In this document: piece after piece, positions 45,964 through 58,228 of the stretch
Layout: the number at the start of each line of letters is the position of its first letter
Position numbering within the stretch: position 1 is the stretch's first letter
Source: Litchfieldella anticariensis FP35 = DSM 16096
GTDB lineage: Bacteria; Pseudomonadota; Gammaproteobacteria; Pseudomonadales; Halomonadaceae
Assembly (NCBI RefSeq): GCF_000409775.1
Contig: NZ_KE332391.1
Location: 235,766 to 299,765 of the forward strand
Length of the DNA stretch: 64,000 nucleotides
Direction of reading: 5' to 3'
The notes under the pieces: generated by a model
The model's input: only the letters and a program-made list of their open reading frames with translations
The model's database searches: none
Told to the model about the DNA's origin: nothing
Made by a program: the position numbers and the translations under genes

Positions 45964-47429
45964 AGCGTCACTCCCGGTGGCAGGTTATCGGGCAGCGCCA
46001 AGGTTTCGCTTTCCATCGAAGCCACCGGATAGGCGCAATAGTCCGCGGCGTAATAAGCGCTGGGGCGATGGTTGCCGCTGTCGCCCACACCACCGAACGG
46101 TGCATCACCGGAGGCACCGGTAGTCTGGCGGTTCCAATTGACGATGCCGGCGCGAATGCGCAGCAGGAAGTCGTCCCAGTCGGCACGTTCACCACCGATC
46201 ATGCCAGCGGATAGGCCGTATCGAGTATCGTTAGCCAGTTCGATCGCCTCATTCCAGTCCTGATAACGGTATACCTTGAGCAGTGGACCGAAGTGTTCCT
46301 CATCAGGCACCTGCAATCCGGTGACGTCGATCAGCGCCGGCGACAGCAGGCTGGTGCCCTCCTTCAGCCGCCGCATGCGTGAAAGCACGGTAGCACCCTG
46401 TGCTTCGAGGTCGTCCTGGGCCTTGAGCAGTCCATCCGCCGCCTGAGGGCTAACCAAGCCACCGTAGAAGGGCTCGGGTTCGTGGAACTGAGCGGCCACA
46501 TGCAGCTTGTCGATGGCTGCCACCAGCGTTTCGATCAAATGATCGCCAACTTGACCTTCGGGGACGATCAAACGCCGGGAGCAGGTGCAGCGCTGGCCAC
46601 CGGAGAGAAACGCCGATTGAAGAATGGTCAGTACGGCGGCGTCCTCATCGGGAACATCCTTGACTACCAGCGGATTGTTGCCGCCCATTTCCAGCGCCAG
46701 AATCTTGTCGAACTGACCGGCAAGTTGCTGGTGCAAGATTCCACCGACCTTGGCACTGCCGGTGAACAGCAGGCCATCGATGTCCTGGGCATTGGACAGC
46801 GCCTGCCCTACCGGGGCCGCCCCTTGCACCAGGTTGATCACGCCATCGGGCAAACCGGCCTCGCGCCAGCACTGTAATGTCAAATCGGCAGTCAACGGAG
46901 TCTGTTCACTAGGCTTGAAGACCACGGTATTGCCGGCCAGCAGCGCTGGCACTATATGCCCGTTGGGCAAGTGGCCGGGGAAATTGTAGGGGCCGAACAC
47001 AGCCATCACACCATGTGGGCGATGACGCAGTACGGCCCTGGCATCCCCCACCTCGCGTTCCCGCTCCCCGGTGCGTTCGTGATAGGCGCGAATCGAGATT
47101 GCCACCTTGCCGATCATCGCCCCCACCTCGGTACGTGCCTCCCACAGTGGCTTGCCAGTTTCATGGGCGATGGCGGTGGCCAAGTCCTCGCGACGGGTTT
47201 CCAGCACCTCGCGGAAGCGCTCGACCAGTGACTGGCGCTCGGCAAAGGGTGTCCGCGCCCAGGCAGGAAAAGCCTGACGAGCCGCGGCAACCGCGGCTTC
47301 GACCTGTTGCGGGCTGGCGGCCGCGGCTTGCCACAAGGATTCACCGGACACCGGGTCGGTCTTGGCGAAGGAGTCTGCGTCGCCTTCGACCCAGGTTCCG
47401 CCGATCAGTAGTTGTTGCTTGGGTTGCAT
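45960..47429 (-). CDS. astD: N-succinylglutamate 5-semialdehyde dehydrogenase
   Basis: NAD-dependent aldehyde dehydrogenase of 489 residues for the fourth pathway step. Motifs: [53 protein letters not shown] with catalytic Glu, and [16 protein letters not shown] with catalytic Cys. The start at 47429 has GGAGA upstream; the in-frame extension to 47555 runs into the structured repeat and is not coding. A 157-bp gap, occupied mostly by that repeat, separates it from the preceding gene, whereas all other genes of the operon overlap. Confidence 0.95.
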   Translation of the reverse strand: MQPKQQLLIGGTWVEGDADSFAKTDPVSGESLWQAAAASPQQVEAAVAAARQAFPAWARTPFAERQSLVERFREVLETRREDLATAIAHETGKPLWEARTEVGAMIGKVAISIRAYHERTGEREREVGDARAVLRHRPHGVMAVFGPYNFPGHLPNGHIVPALLAGNTVVFKPSEQTPLTADLTLQCWREAGLPDGVINLVQGAAPVGQALSNAQDIDGLLFTGSAKVGGILHQQLAGQFDKILALEMGGNNPLVVKDVPDEDAAVLTILQSAFLSGGQRCTCSRRLIVPEGQVGDHLIETLVAAIDKLHVAAQFHEPEPFYGGLVSPQAADGLLKAQDDLEAQGATVLSRMRRLKEGTSLLSPALIDVTGLQVPDEEHFGPLLKVYRYQDWNEAIELANDTRYGLSAGMIGGERADWDDFLLRIRAGIVNWNRQTTGASGDAPFGGVGDSGNHRPSAYYAADYCAYPVASMESETLALPDNLPPGVTL

Positions 47430-47459
47430 AACGTGTCTCCCATAGCACTGAGCGTTGAT

Positions 47460-47586
47460 TCGAAAAGCTGACGAGCGAAGGCAAGACCAGGCGAACATTG
47501 GCGAGGAAGCAGAGTTTACAAAGGGGGTAAATGAGCATTCCAAGCCAATGTTCAACGCCGTATTGCCGAGCGCAGACGCTTTTCGA
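47460..47586. repeat. structured repeat, copy 2 (between aruG and astD)
   Basis: Homologous to the element at 12285-12427. Outer helix CGAAAAGC (47461-47468) with 47578-47585; second helix GGCAA (47480-47484) with 47563-47567; third helix GAACATTGGC (47493-47502) with 47544-47553; apical hairpin GTTTAC (47514-47519) with 47527-47532 around a 7-nt loop. The outer and third helices differ in sequence from copy 1 but keep pairing. The right edge abuts the aruG stop codon at 47587-47589. Confidence 0.85.
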
Positions 47587-48602
47587 CTAGGTTTCCAAGA
47601 CGCGGAGGGAATCGCCCGCCACGACCTCCAGCCGCCGCGCCTCCTCCTCGGTCAGGGTGATCACATCGTTCTCGTCGGGGCCTCGGCCGATCCAGATGGC
47701 ACGAAAGCCAAGCATATCGGTGGTCGACACCAGCCAGGTGGGACGTTCGGTTTGCTCGGCATCGGCAACTACCTCGACCTTGCATAGTCGCGAAATGCGC
47801 ACCGCACGCACGTCGTCGATGTACGCTTCCACGGTGGGGCCGCCGTCGAAGATGTCGACATAGCCCTCCCAGCGCAGGCCTTCCTTCTTGAGCATTTCCA
47901 ACGCTGGACGGGTATCTTCATGCACCTGGCCGATACAAGCTCGCGCTTCCTCACTTAGGAAGGTGGTGTAGATCGGGAACTTGGGCATCAGCTCGCCGAT
48001 GAAACTCTTCTGGCCCAGCCCAGTGAGACGGTCCGCCTCGTTGAAATCCATGGGGAAGAAATGGCTGCCCAGGCATTCCCAGAAGGGACTGACGCCATTC
48101 TCGTCGAACACCCCGCGCATTTCGGCCAATACCTTGGCGGGGAAGCGATCACGGAACTGAGCCATGAACAGCCAGCGCGCCTTGGACAGCAGCGCCCCAT
48201 TGCGATGCTTGCGGTATTCAGGGCGCAGATACAGCGAAGCCACCTCGGCATCGCCGGTATGATCCGAACTCAGGAACAGCGTGTCGATGGTACGGTGCAG
48301 GTCGAGTTGCACCGAGGAGTGCGCCAGGGTTCCCAGTCGGTAATGATAGAACGGTACCTCGCGCCCAACTTGTCCTTCGATGGCGCAGCAACCCGCCAAT
48401 TCTCCGTTTTCCTCATCTTCGAGAACGAAGAAGTAGAGGCGGTCGTCCAGCGGGGTACGTTCTTCGAAGGCGCGCGAGGCGGATTCAATCTTGCTGGCCA
48501 GGAAATCGCGGTTGTCGGGCAGCGACGTGAAGCCGACACCGGTCTGCTGGGCCAGGGCCTGTAGGCCGTCCAAGTCGCCGCGGGCAATCGGACGCATGCG
48601 CA

Positions 48603-48606
<4 letters not shown>
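47587..48606 (-). CDS. aruG: arginine/ornithine N-succinyltransferase, AII (beta) subunit
   Basis: Transfers succinyl from succinyl-CoA to arginine, the first committed step. The 339-residue protein has the AstA family blocks RPIARGDLDGLQALAQQTGVGFTSLP (N-terminus), LYLRPEYRKHRNGALLSKARWLFMAQF (acyl-CoA site), EMRGVFDENGVSPFWECLGSHFF, and VDIFDGGPTVEAYIDDVRAV. Two adjacent AstA-like genes, as here, are the Pseudomonas arrangement (AruF/AruG heteromer) rather than the single enterobacterial AstA. It overlaps the preceding paralogue by 4 bp. The structured repeat begins immediately after its stop codon. Confidence 0.94.
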
Positions 48607-51016
<2,410 letters not shown>

Positions 51017-51152
51017 TTATGAAAAGCGGCTGCGGCGTTTCATCGGGTGACGACTTGAGATTCTTTGCACACGAACCACCTTACTGGCAGGTGACTCATT
51101 CTCTCCCGGCAGGACATGCCGGGTATTCGTTACGATATAGGGAGTATTCTCC

Positions 51153-51947
51153 ATGCGTATCGACCTTTCCGATAAACGTGCCATCGTCACCGGTTCTACC
51201 GCCGGAATTGGCTTTTCCATCGCCAAGGGGCTGGCCGAGGCCGGAGCCGAAGTGACGATCACTGGCCGCACCCAGCAACGAGTCGGCCAAGCCATCGACA
51301 TGATCAAGCACGCGGACCCCGACGCCAAGCTAAGCGGCGTCGCTGTCGACCTGGGTACCGCAGAAGGTTGCCAAACGCTGATCGCGGCCCGCCCTGAAAC
51401 CGACATCCTGATCAACAACCTGGGGATCTTTGAACCACAAGATTTCTTTGACATCGACGACGCCACCTGGGAGCAGTTCTTCCAGGTCAACGTGATGAGT
51501 GCCGTACGGCTGTCTCGCCACTATGCCCAGGGCATGAAGATGCGAGGTTGGGGCCGGGTTCAGTTCCTGTCCAGCGAATCGGCGCTCAACATCCCCGCTG
51601 AGATGGTTCACTACGGTATGACCAAGAGTGCCGTGCAGTCTATCTCACGAGGGCTGGCCAAAGTGCTGGCGGGCACCAACGTTACTGTCAATGCCATTAT
51701 GCCAGGCCCGACGCGCTCGGAAGGTGTGCTCGACATGATTACCAAGGCTGCCGAGAAGGCGGGGATCTCTCAGGAGGAGATGGAAGCACGATTCGTCAGG
51801 GAGAACCGTCCCTCTTCGATCATCGGACGCCTGGCCACTCCGGAGGAAGTCGCCAGCATGAGCGTCTACGCCGCCTCGCCTCAGGCTAGCGCTACTACAG
51901 GCGCTGCGCTGCGTGTAGAAGGTGGCGTCGTCGATACCATGGCGTGA
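51153..51947 (+). CDS. SDR-family oxidoreductase
   Basis: Short-chain dehydrogenase of 264 residues. TGSTAGIGFSIAKGLAEAG (cofactor site, about 13-31), NNLGIFEP (about 88-95), and the catalytic Ser (FLSSESALN) with YGMTK are present. TITGRTQQRV after beta-2 suggests NADP(H). Substrate unknown. It is divergent from the astC operon, and a strong terminator follows directly. Confidence 0.88.
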   Translation: MRIDLSDKRAIVTGSTAGIGFSIAKGLAEAGAEVTITGRTQQRVGQAIDMIKHADPDAKLSGVAVDLGTAEGCQTLIAARPETDILINNLGIFEPQDFFDIDDATWEQFFQVNVMSAVRLSRHYAQGMKMRGWGRVQFLSSESALNIPAEMVHYGMTKSAVQSISRGLAKVLAGTNVTVNAIMPGPTRSEGVLDMITKAAEKAGISQEEMEARFVRENRPSSIIGRLATPEEVASMSVYAASPQASATTGAALRVEGGVVDTMA

Positions 51948-51952
51948 ACGGC

Positions 51953-51979
51953 AATGGCCCGGCTTGAAGCCGGGCCATT
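51953..51979. terminator. 11-bp stem terminator between convergent SDR and regulator genes
   Basis: AATGGCCCGGC at 51953-51963 pairs with 51969-51979 around a 5-nt loop. The AA/TT ends allow function on both strands, although T-runs are short. Confidence 0.65.
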
Positions 51980-51987
51980 GGAAACCG

Positions 51988-52986
51988 TTATCCGAGCCGT
52001 TCCTCGCGTGGCGTCATGCCAAAGTGATTACGATAGGCGGTGGAGAAATGGGCACCGGAAGAGAAACCGGTTTGCAACGCGATATCGCCCACCGGCTGGT
52101 CGGATTCACGCAATAGCTTGCGTGCCTGTTGCAGCCGTAAATCGAGATAATAGCGACTGGGTACGGCCCGCAAATACTTCTTGAACAATCGCTCTAGTTG
52201 GCGCCGGGAAATACCCAAGTGTTCGGCCAATTCATGGGTGGTCAACGGCTCCTCGATATTGGCTTCCATCAGTACCACTGCATCGATCAGACTCTGTGGC
52301 GCATGCCCCAGGCGTGAACGCAGTGGCACATGCTGAGGTTCATCGGCCATACGAATGCGTTCGCAGACAAAATGCTCGGAGACTCTGTCAGCCAGGCGCT
52401 GACCGTGGTGCATACCGATCAAGGTCATCATCATGTCCATGGCTGCAGTACCGCCGCCACAGGTCAGCCGGTCGCGGTCGATCTCGAACAACTGGTGCGA
52501 AAGGTTGATGCGGGGATAGTCACGAGAAACGGCATCGATGCGCTGCCAGGGCAGAGTTGCACGATAGCCATCCAGCACCCCGGCCCGTGCAAGCACCTCG
52601 CTGCCCCCAGCGATACCACCGAGCACCACGCCCCGACCGGCGAGACGTTTCAGCCACTGCCCGAGTCTGCTCAAATCGACCGCCGGCAAAGGACTGGGAG
52701 CACAGACCAACAACATGTCCAACGCACCAGTTTCCTCTCCAATCGCATCCTGAGGTGTCAACGACAGCTCGGCGGCACTGCGGACTCCACGGCCGTCGAG
52801 TCCGAAGGTAGCAGAGGTGTACAAACGGCGTCCGCCCAGTTGATTGGCTACCGTCAGCGGCTCCAGGGCACATGCCTGAGCCAACAACGAAAATCCGGGC
52901 AACAGCACGAACCCCACCTGACGTGGGGCGCCGTCAACCGACAGCGCGGAGGCAGAGTCATGCATCGTGGCAATACGCTTGTCCAT
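51988..52986 (-). CDS. GlxA-type AraC-family regulator (GATase1-like plus HTH)
   Basis: A 332-residue regulator. Residues about 15-190 form a DJ-1/PfpI (GATase1-like) domain (VGFVLLPGFSLLAQACALEPLTVANQLGG, VVLGGIAGGSEVLARAGVL). The C-terminal 100 residues form an AraC HTH pair (TTHELAEHLGISRRQLERLFKKYL; PVGDIALQTGFSSGAHFSTAYRNHFGMTPREER). Pseudomonas ArgR and the GbdR/CdhR choline and carnitine regulators share this architecture, and the N-terminus most resembles GbdR as I recall it. Control of the nearby astC operon is possible but unproven. ATG at 52986 is preferred over a TTG six bases upstream. Confidence 0.85.
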   Translation of the reverse strand: MDKRIATMHDSASALSVDGAPRQVGFVLLPGFSLLAQACALEPLTVANQLGGRRLYTSATFGLDGRGVRSAAELSLTPQDAIGEETGALDMLLVCAPSPLPAVDLSRLGQWLKRLAGRGVVLGGIAGGSEVLARAGVLDGYRATLPWQRIDAVSRDYPRINLSHQLFEIDRDRLTCGGGTAAMDMMMTLIGMHHGQRLADRVSEHFVCERIRMADEPQHVPLRSRLGHAPQSLIDAVVLMEANIEEPLTTHELAEHLGISRRQLERLFKKYLRAVPSRYYLDLRLQQARKLLRESDQPVGDIALQTGFSSGAHFSTAYRNHFGMTPREERLG

Positions 52987-53132
52987 GAACAAGCGGTCAT
53001 CTTAACCAAAAGGGCAGCAAACGAAAGCCTCGAACGGCGCCGGCAGGGTAAGAACGAAACTCGTGACCCGGATATGAAAAACCGGGCCACTCGCATGACC
53101 CGGCGACCTCATGGACTTGGCAAGTGAAAGTC

Positions 53133-53336
53133 TCATTTGCCGAAGTAGTGGAAAGCGACAGCTGACAAGAGTACCAGCACGATGATGATGGGGAATAGGC
53201 GATACATCCCTGAGGGAGGGCTCTTGGCCTCAGGCTGATCCTCATCCGGTTCGGGATGCTCGTAGTCTTCCGGCATGCGCTGCCCCATCACATGCCGTTT
53301 TTCTTCTTCCCGACTCTTGCTGTCCCTGGTATCCAT
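53133..53336 (-). CDS. small single-pass membrane protein
   Basis: A 67-residue protein: a highly charged N-terminal half (Glu, Asp, Pro and Lys rich, about 1-42) and one C-terminal membrane helix (YRLFPIIIVLVLLSAVAFHYF, about 44-64). The start at 53336 has GGAGGTGGAG just upstream, a good ribosome-binding site. No family recognised. It is leftward between the GlxA-type regulator and fabV genes. Confidence 0.6.
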   Translation of the reverse strand: MDTRDSKSREEEKRHVMGQRMPEDYEHPEPDEDQPEAKSPPSGMYRLFPIIIVLVLLSAVAFHYFGK

Positions 53337-53395
53337 CTCCACCTCCCGGCGTTCCCAAGACAACTACATGGGAGCACTGAGAGGCAGCGCTCCCT

Positions 53396-54610
53396 TTATA
53401 ACGTTACGACATCAAATTCCACCGCAGGGTCCACATCGGCATCATAGTCGACATCCTCGCGCTCGAAGCCGAACAACTTTAGGAATTCGTGCTTGTAACC
53501 AGCATAGTCGGTAATCGAGAACAGGTTATCGCTGGTAACCTGGGGCCATAGGTCCTTGCACGCCTGCTGGACATCGTCACGCAGTTCCCAGTCGTCCAGA
53601 CGCAAGCGACCAGCCTCATCGGTCTCCGGCAATTGACCGCTATAGAGCCGCTCACCGAACAGGCGATTCAACTGTTCGATGGTGCCCTCGTGGAGGCCCT
53701 TTTCCTTCATGATCCTATAGACCATGGCGATATACAGTGGCATCACCGGAATGGCGGCACTCGCCTGGGTAACCACCGACTTGAGCACAGCAACATTGGC
53801 CCCACCACCACTGACCTTGAGCTTGGCATCGATTTCACCGGCGGCACGGTCGAGATCTTCCTTGGCCTTGCCCAGTGCACCATGCCAATAGATCGGCCAG
53901 GTGATTTCGGTGCCGATGTAGCTGAAAGCCACTGACTTGGCTCCAGGGGCCAGCACGCCCGCCTTATCGAGCGCGTTGATCCACAGCTCCCAGTCCTCAC
54001 CCCCCATCACGGCAATGGTATCGTCAATTTCCTGCTGGGTAGCCGGTTCGACTTCGGCCTCGATAATGGTGTCCTTGTTGGTATCGATGGCGGTGGCCCG
54101 GTAGGTCTCGCCGATCGGCTTGAGCGCCGAGCGCTTCAGTTCACCGCTATCCGGCAGCTTGCGTACCGGTGAAGCCAGCGAGTAGACCACCAGGTCGACC
54201 TGGCCGAGATCCTTCTGGATCAGCTCGATCGCCTTGTCACGCGCTTCGTGGGAAAAGGCATCGCCATTGATCGACTTGCTGTAGAGCCCCTCGGCCTTGG
54301 CGAACTTGTCAAAGGCGGCAGCGTTGTACCAGCCAGCGGTACCCGGCTTTTTCTCGGTACCCGGCTTTTCGAAGAATACCCCCAAAGTGTCAGCGCCATA
54401 GCCGAAGGCAGCGGTAATACGTGCCGCCAGTCCATAGCCACTGGAAGCGCCGATCACCAACACCTTCTTGGGACCGGCATTGCGATCCAGACCGCGCGCG
54501 CGGGTCGCCTCGATCTGTTCGAGCACATTCTTCTCGCAACCGACGGGATGGGTAGTGGTACAGATGAAACCGCGAACCTTGGGTTTGATGATCACGACAG
54601 ACCTCGACAT
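53396..54610 (-). CDS. fabV: enoyl-ACP/trans-2-enoyl-CoA reductase FabV
   Basis: NADH-dependent enoyl reductase of fatty-acid synthesis, an SDR-superfamily enzyme that is resistant to triclosan in other species. The 404-residue protein has [23 protein letters not shown] (about 7-29), the nucleotide site [27 protein letters not shown] and the Tyr-x8-Lys active site ([10 protein letters not shown]). The start at 54610 gives a length close to the family's 400. In-frame codons upstream to 54667 have no counterpart. It appears monocistronic. Confidence 0.95.
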   Translation of the reverse strand: MSRSVVIIKPKVRGFICTTTHPVGCEKNVLEQIEATRARGLDRNAGPKKVLVIGASSGYGLAARITAAFGYGADTLGVFFEKPGTEKKPGTAGWYNAAAFDKFAKAEGLYSKSINGDAFSHEARDKAIELIQKDLGQVDLVVYSLASPVRKLPDSGELKRSALKPIGETYRATAIDTNKDTIIEAEVEPATQQEIDDTIAVMGGEDWELWINALDKAGVLAPGAKSVAFSYIGTEITWPIYWHGALGKAKEDLDRAAGEIDAKLKVSGGGANVAVLKSVVTQASAAIPVMPLYIAMVYRIMKEKGLHEGTIEQLNRLFGERLYSGQLPETDEAGRLRLDDWELRDDVQQACKDLWPQVTSDNLFSITDYAGYKHEFLKLFGFEREDVDYDADVDPAVEFDVVTL

Positions 54611-54774
54611 TCCATGAGCGAAGCGCACCATTCCAACGTGGAGCGCAAATCGATTACAGTAGGTCATTCTAACGGCTCATCGATACCCTGTCCGCCCTTG
54701 AGCTAATCCTCGGCATGCTTGACCATTACGATATCGATTCATGCTGTGTATGCCGTGACGGCGGGAGAACACCG

Positions 54775-55164
54775 ATGGATGCCCAAACCCTGGTCGACGA
54801 ACGCGGCGAACTCTGGCTGACCCTGTCCACGCTGTGGCTCGAGCGTGAACCCCGGGAAGCCGACTATGCCCACATGGTGGAAGTGATCCAGCGCCATGAC
54901 CTGACCCTGAATCAGCTTGAATGGATCTTTCGTCTGGAACTGGCCCCAGTGCTGTCACGCCAGCAGATGTCGGTAGCCGGAGAATGGCGCGCCTTCGACG
55001 AAAACAAGCTACTGCGCCAATTGGTAGCGCACAATCTTCGTTTGAATGGCTGGCGCCGCAAGATGTGGGCGCTGTTTTCCGGCCTGACCACCATGATGAC
55101 CCGTCATCGCTGGAACGAACTGATGGCCAGGATCATGATCGAGCGCGGTGAACTCTCCCACTGA
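54775..55164 (+). CDS. DUF7079-like small protein
   Basis: A 129-residue soluble protein. LWLTLSTLWLEREPREADYAHMVEVIQ, LNQLEWIFRLELAPVLSRQQMSVAGEWRAFDENKL resembles the family I remember as DUF7079, of unknown function. The start at 54775 follows GGGAGA at 7 nt; an upstream in-frame ATG at 54715 would add 20 residues without similarity. No operon partner: fabV is divergent and the peroxidase gene convergent. Confidence 0.65.
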   Translation: MDAQTLVDERGELWLTLSTLWLEREPREADYAHMVEVIQRHDLTLNQLEWIFRLELAPVLSRQQMSVAGEWRAFDENKLLRQLVAHNLRLNGWRRKMWALFSGLTTMMTRHRWNELMARIMIERGELSH

Positions 55165-55227
55165 CGACCAAAGGAAGAAAGGAAACGCAGAATGATTCGC
55201 CCGCGCAGGCAATTCTTCGATGTTTCT

Positions 55228-55734
55228 TCAAGCGGAGAATGGCGCTTCCAATGCCTCCTCCAAGACCGGGCGAATCTCCACGGCACCGTCTCTGGGACCG
55301 AAGCGACGAATCACCTCGCCATTGCGCCCCACCAGAAACTTGGTGAAATTCCATTTGATCATGGTGCTTCCCAGTACACCTGGTGCTTGGCGGCGCAACC
55401 GAACGAACAGGGGATGTGCGTGAGCACCGTTGACCTTGACCTTCTCCATCAGCGGGAAGGTAACGCCATATTCGCGCTCGCTGAAGGTACAAAACGCCGT
55501 GGCCGACTCCGGTGACTGGTGTGCGAACTGATTGCAGGGAAATGCCAACACGGTAAACCCTTGGTCACGATAACGCCGATAGAGTTCTTCCAACTCCTTG
55601 AGTTGAGGCGTAAAACCGCACTGGCTGGCCACATTGACCACCAGTAGCACCTGGCCGCGCAGAGCGCGTAAATTGAAAGGCTCACCCCTATGGGTCGAGC
55701 AGTCGAGATCGTAGATCTGCATGACCGAAAACAT
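55228..55734 (-). CDS. glutathione peroxidase-family thiol peroxidase (BtuE-like)
   Basis: Reduces hydroperoxides using thioredoxin or glutathione. The 168-residue protein has the peroxidatic Cys39 in NVASQCGF, the FPCNQF motif (65-70) with the conserved Gln and the resolving-type Cys67, and KWNFTKFL with the conserved Trp and Asn. The selenocysteine position is an ordinary Cys. The N-terminal start is uncertain (ATG at 55734 or 55722); both have weak ribosome-binding sites. Confidence 0.92.
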   Translation of the reverse strand: MFSVMQIYDLDCSTHRGEPFNLRALRGQVLLVVNVASQCGFTPQLKELEELYRRYRDQGFTVLAFPCNQFAHQSPESATAFCTFSEREYGVTFPLMEKVKVNGAHAHPLFVRLRRQAPGVLGSTMIKWNFTKFLVGRNGEVIRRFGPRDGAVEIRPVLEEALEAPFSA

Positions 55735-55787
55735 CACCTAGCGTGTAGGTTTACGATGCCACGACTTGTGTCATGGCGCCAGCCGGA

Positions 55788-56324
55788 TCACAACCAACCG
55801 CCCTCGATCATGCGTGTCAGGGCCATGTGAGTGTCCGGTGTCGCACGTGGATGAGCCAACGCTTCATCCAGCGGCAACCACATGACATCTACGACTTCGT
55901 CCTCTTGCAGCGTTAATGAGCCATCGTACTCGACCAAGTAGGTACTGCCAAAAATGTGGTTACCCTCTCGGGCATAGCGAAACTCGAGACAGAATCGCAG
56001 CGGGACGCCACTGATGCCAAGTTCCTCAGCCAATTCGCGACGCGCTGCCACGTGCACCGCCTCGCCAGCTCCGACCACACCTCCGGCCGCCAGGTCGATC
56101 CCACCGGGAAAGGTTTCCTTGGTCAGGGTACGCTGCTGGACGCAGAGTTCGCCGCGTCGATTTCTGACTACCACATAGGTCGCCCGATGCCAGAAGCACC
56201 AACGTCGCATCTCGGCACGCAAGGCGCTGCCACAGGGACGGTTATGAGCATCCACCACTTGGATGCGTTCATCGGCGATAAGGGGCGTCGGCAGCGCTGC
56301 TGCCATGGGAAGCTCGGCATGCAT
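55788..56324 (-). CDS. Nudix hydrolase (YfcD-like)
   Basis: A 178-residue Nudix protein. The Nudix box GGVVGAGEAVHVAARRELAEELGI (about 80-103) is complete with the metal-binding Glu residues. The N-terminal VVDAHNRPCGSALRAEMRRWCFWHRATYVVV and REGNHIFGSTYLVEY parts resemble the YfcD/isopentenyl-diphosphate-isomerase-like branch. Substrate unknown. It lies 50 bp upstream of the peroxidase gene on the same strand. Confidence 0.88.
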   Translation of the reverse strand: MHAELPMAAALPTPLIADERIQVVDAHNRPCGSALRAEMRRWCFWHRATYVVVRNRRGELCVQQRTLTKETFPGGIDLAAGGVVGAGEAVHVAARRELAEELGISGVPLRFCLEFRYAREGNHIFGSTYLVEYDGSLTLQEDEVVDVMWLPLDEALAHPRATPDTHMALTRMIEGGWL

Positions 56325-56468
56325 CGTGCAACTCTCCTGAAACGGATGCCCTAGCCTACTCAGTCACGGGTCTCGAAACCAGGCATGAGTACCAACATTT
56401 CAAGCGTTGACCAGGTGACCAGGGACGGCCATGCTCGTTGACAACCCCCTCTTCAGTGGAGACTTCCC

Positions 56469-58115
56469 ATGGCCGATGTATCGCCGCGCACCCGGCTTGC
56501 CACCCATGAGGTCGTCAATCAGCCCACGCTTGGGGAGGATAACGATCTCTTCGCACTCGACCAGCCATTGCAGGATGCCCTGGCCCGCGAAGCGCCGGAT
56601 TGGGTCGCTCGACGCTTGGCCCCGTTGGGCGTGGATGTCGGCAGTCGCCGCGTCCAGGTACTCGGTGAGGCTGCCAATCGGTACCCACCAGAGCTGCACT
56701 TGTTCGACCGCCATGGCCGACGCCTCGATGAAGTCGTCTATCACCCCGCCTATCACGAGTTGATGCACTTGGCCTGCGACCACGGCTGGCATGCCGTGGC
56801 CTGGCAGGAGGAAGCCCGCGGTGGTCATCAGGCACATATTGCGGCCATGTACCTGCTGACCCAAGCCGAACCTGGGTTCTGTTGTCCGATCACCATGACA
56901 CATGCCGCCATGCCGGCGTTGCGTCACCAACCAGATGTTCATGCTCAGTGGGCGCCTCGACTGCTGGCCTGGGATTACGACGGCCGTGCCGTCCCTGCCT
57001 GGGACAAACCCGCAGTGACGTTGGGTATGGCCATGACCGAGAAACAGGGGGGCAGCGATGTGCGTGCCAATACCACCCGAGCCGTAGCCGAGGGCGACAG
57101 CTTTCGTCTCACCGGCCACAAGTGGTTCTGTAGCGCGCCCATGTCCGATGCCTTCCTGACCCTGGCCCAAACCGACGACGGCTTGGGCTGCTTCCTGGTG
57201 CCCCGTTTCACACCCGACGATGAACGGAACGCCATCGAAATCCAACGTCTCAAGGACAAATGCGGCAACCGTGCCAATGCCTCCGCCGAAATCGAATATC
57301 GTGGTGCCTGGGCACAGGCCGTGGGCGAGCCAGGACGCGGCGTCGCCACCATCCTCGAGATGGTGCAACAGACTCGGTTGGATGCCGCTACCGCGCCTGT
57401 CGGTATGATGCGCCAGGCGCTGGTCGAAGCCTGGCGATACGTACGACAACGCCAAGCGTTCGGTAAATACCTGGCAGAGCAACCGTTGATGCGCGCGGTG
57501 ATCGCCGACCTGGCATTGGAGGTCGAAGCCGGCCTGGCGCTAGTGATGCGTACGGCACGGGCCTTCGATGGTGCCAACAGCGAGCATGAACGTGGACTGG
57601 CACGTCTTGCGCCGGCACTGGCCAAGTATTGGCACAATCGTCGCGGCCCTGGGTTCATGGCCGAAGCCATGGAATGCCTGGGCGGAATCGGCTATGTCGA
57701 AGAAACCCCGCTGGCGCGGCTGTACCGCGAAGCGCCAGTGAATTCGATCTGGGAAGGATCCGGCAATGTGATCTGCCTGGATGTGCTGCGAGTATTGGCT
57801 CGCCACCCTGAGTCCATCGAGGCGCTGCATGAAGAGTTGAAGGCGGCGCGCGGCACTAGCGCGGACTACGACCGTGCCGTCGATGATCTGGAACAGGCGC
57901 TGGCAACCGACCCCGCTACATTGGAGCGGCGGGCACGCTGGCTGACCCAGCGCCTGGCTCAGTGTCTGCAAGGCTCACTGTTGTTGCGTCATGCACCGCC
58001 GGCGGTCGCCGAAACGTTCTGTCGCACACGACTCGGTGCCGAGGCCGGCTCCGTCTATGGCGTACTGCCGGTGGATGCACCCTGTGATGCCATACTGGCA
58101 CGCATCATGCCTTGA
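56469..58115 (+). CDS. aidB: AidB-type acyl-CoA dehydrogenase-like DNA-damage protein
   Basis: Flavoprotein of the acyl-CoA dehydrogenase family that in E. coli binds DNA and protects against alkylation. Its 548 residues align along the whole length with E. coli AidB (541). Matching blocks are THEVVNQP, YPPELHLFDRHGRRLDEVVYHPAYHELM, CPITMTHAAMPAL, GMAMTEKQGGSDVRANTT, RLKDKCGNRANASAEIEY, AEAMECLGGIGYVEETPLARLYREAPVNSIWEGSGNVICLDVLRVL. It stands alone and is followed by a good terminator. Any Ada-type promoter control was not visible. Confidence 0.95.
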   Translation: MADVSPRTRLATHEVVNQPTLGEDNDLFALDQPLQDALAREAPDWVARRLAPLGVDVGSRRVQVLGEAANRYPPELHLFDRHGRRLDEVVYHPAYHELMHLACDHGWHAVAWQEEARGGHQAHIAAMYLLTQAEPGFCCPITMTHAAMPALRHQPDVHAQWAPRLLAWDYDGRAVPAWDKPAVTLGMAMTEKQGGSDVRANTTRAVAEGDSFRLTGHKWFCSAPMSDAFLTLAQTDDGLGCFLVPRFTPDDERNAIEIQRLKDKCGNRANASAEIEYRGAWAQAVGEPGRGVATILEMVQQTRLDAATAPVGMMRQALVEAWRYVRQRQAFGKYLAEQPLMRAVIADLALEVEAGLALVMRTARAFDGANSEHERGLARLAPALAKYWHNRRGPGFMAEAMECLGGIGYVEETPLARLYREAPVNSIWEGSGNVICLDVLRVLARHPESIEALHEELKAARGTSADYDRAVDDLEQALATDPATLERRARWLTQRLAQCLQGSLLLRHAPPAVAETFCRTRLGAEAGSVYGVLPVDAPCDAILARIMP

Positions 58116-58141
58116 GAGATGAAGTGCTTATGTAATGCGAC

Positions 58142-58162
58142 AAAAGGCCACTTGGCCTTTTT
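58142..58162. terminator. rho-independent terminator after aidB
   Basis: AAAAGGCC (58142-58149) pairs with GGCCTTTT (58154-58161) around ACTT, followed by more T on the plus strand. The symmetric A/T ends could serve both strands. Confidence 0.85.
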
Positions 58163-58228
58163 CATCCCCCACCTAGGCGATAGGCTGCTCATGAGTTTTT
58201 CATTCCCCGCATGATACAAGGATGCCCA

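Noticed and set aside
47430-47555. Extension of astD to the left
   Set aside because: The extra residues come from the structured repeat. The ATG at 47429 has GGAGA upstream and fits the family length.
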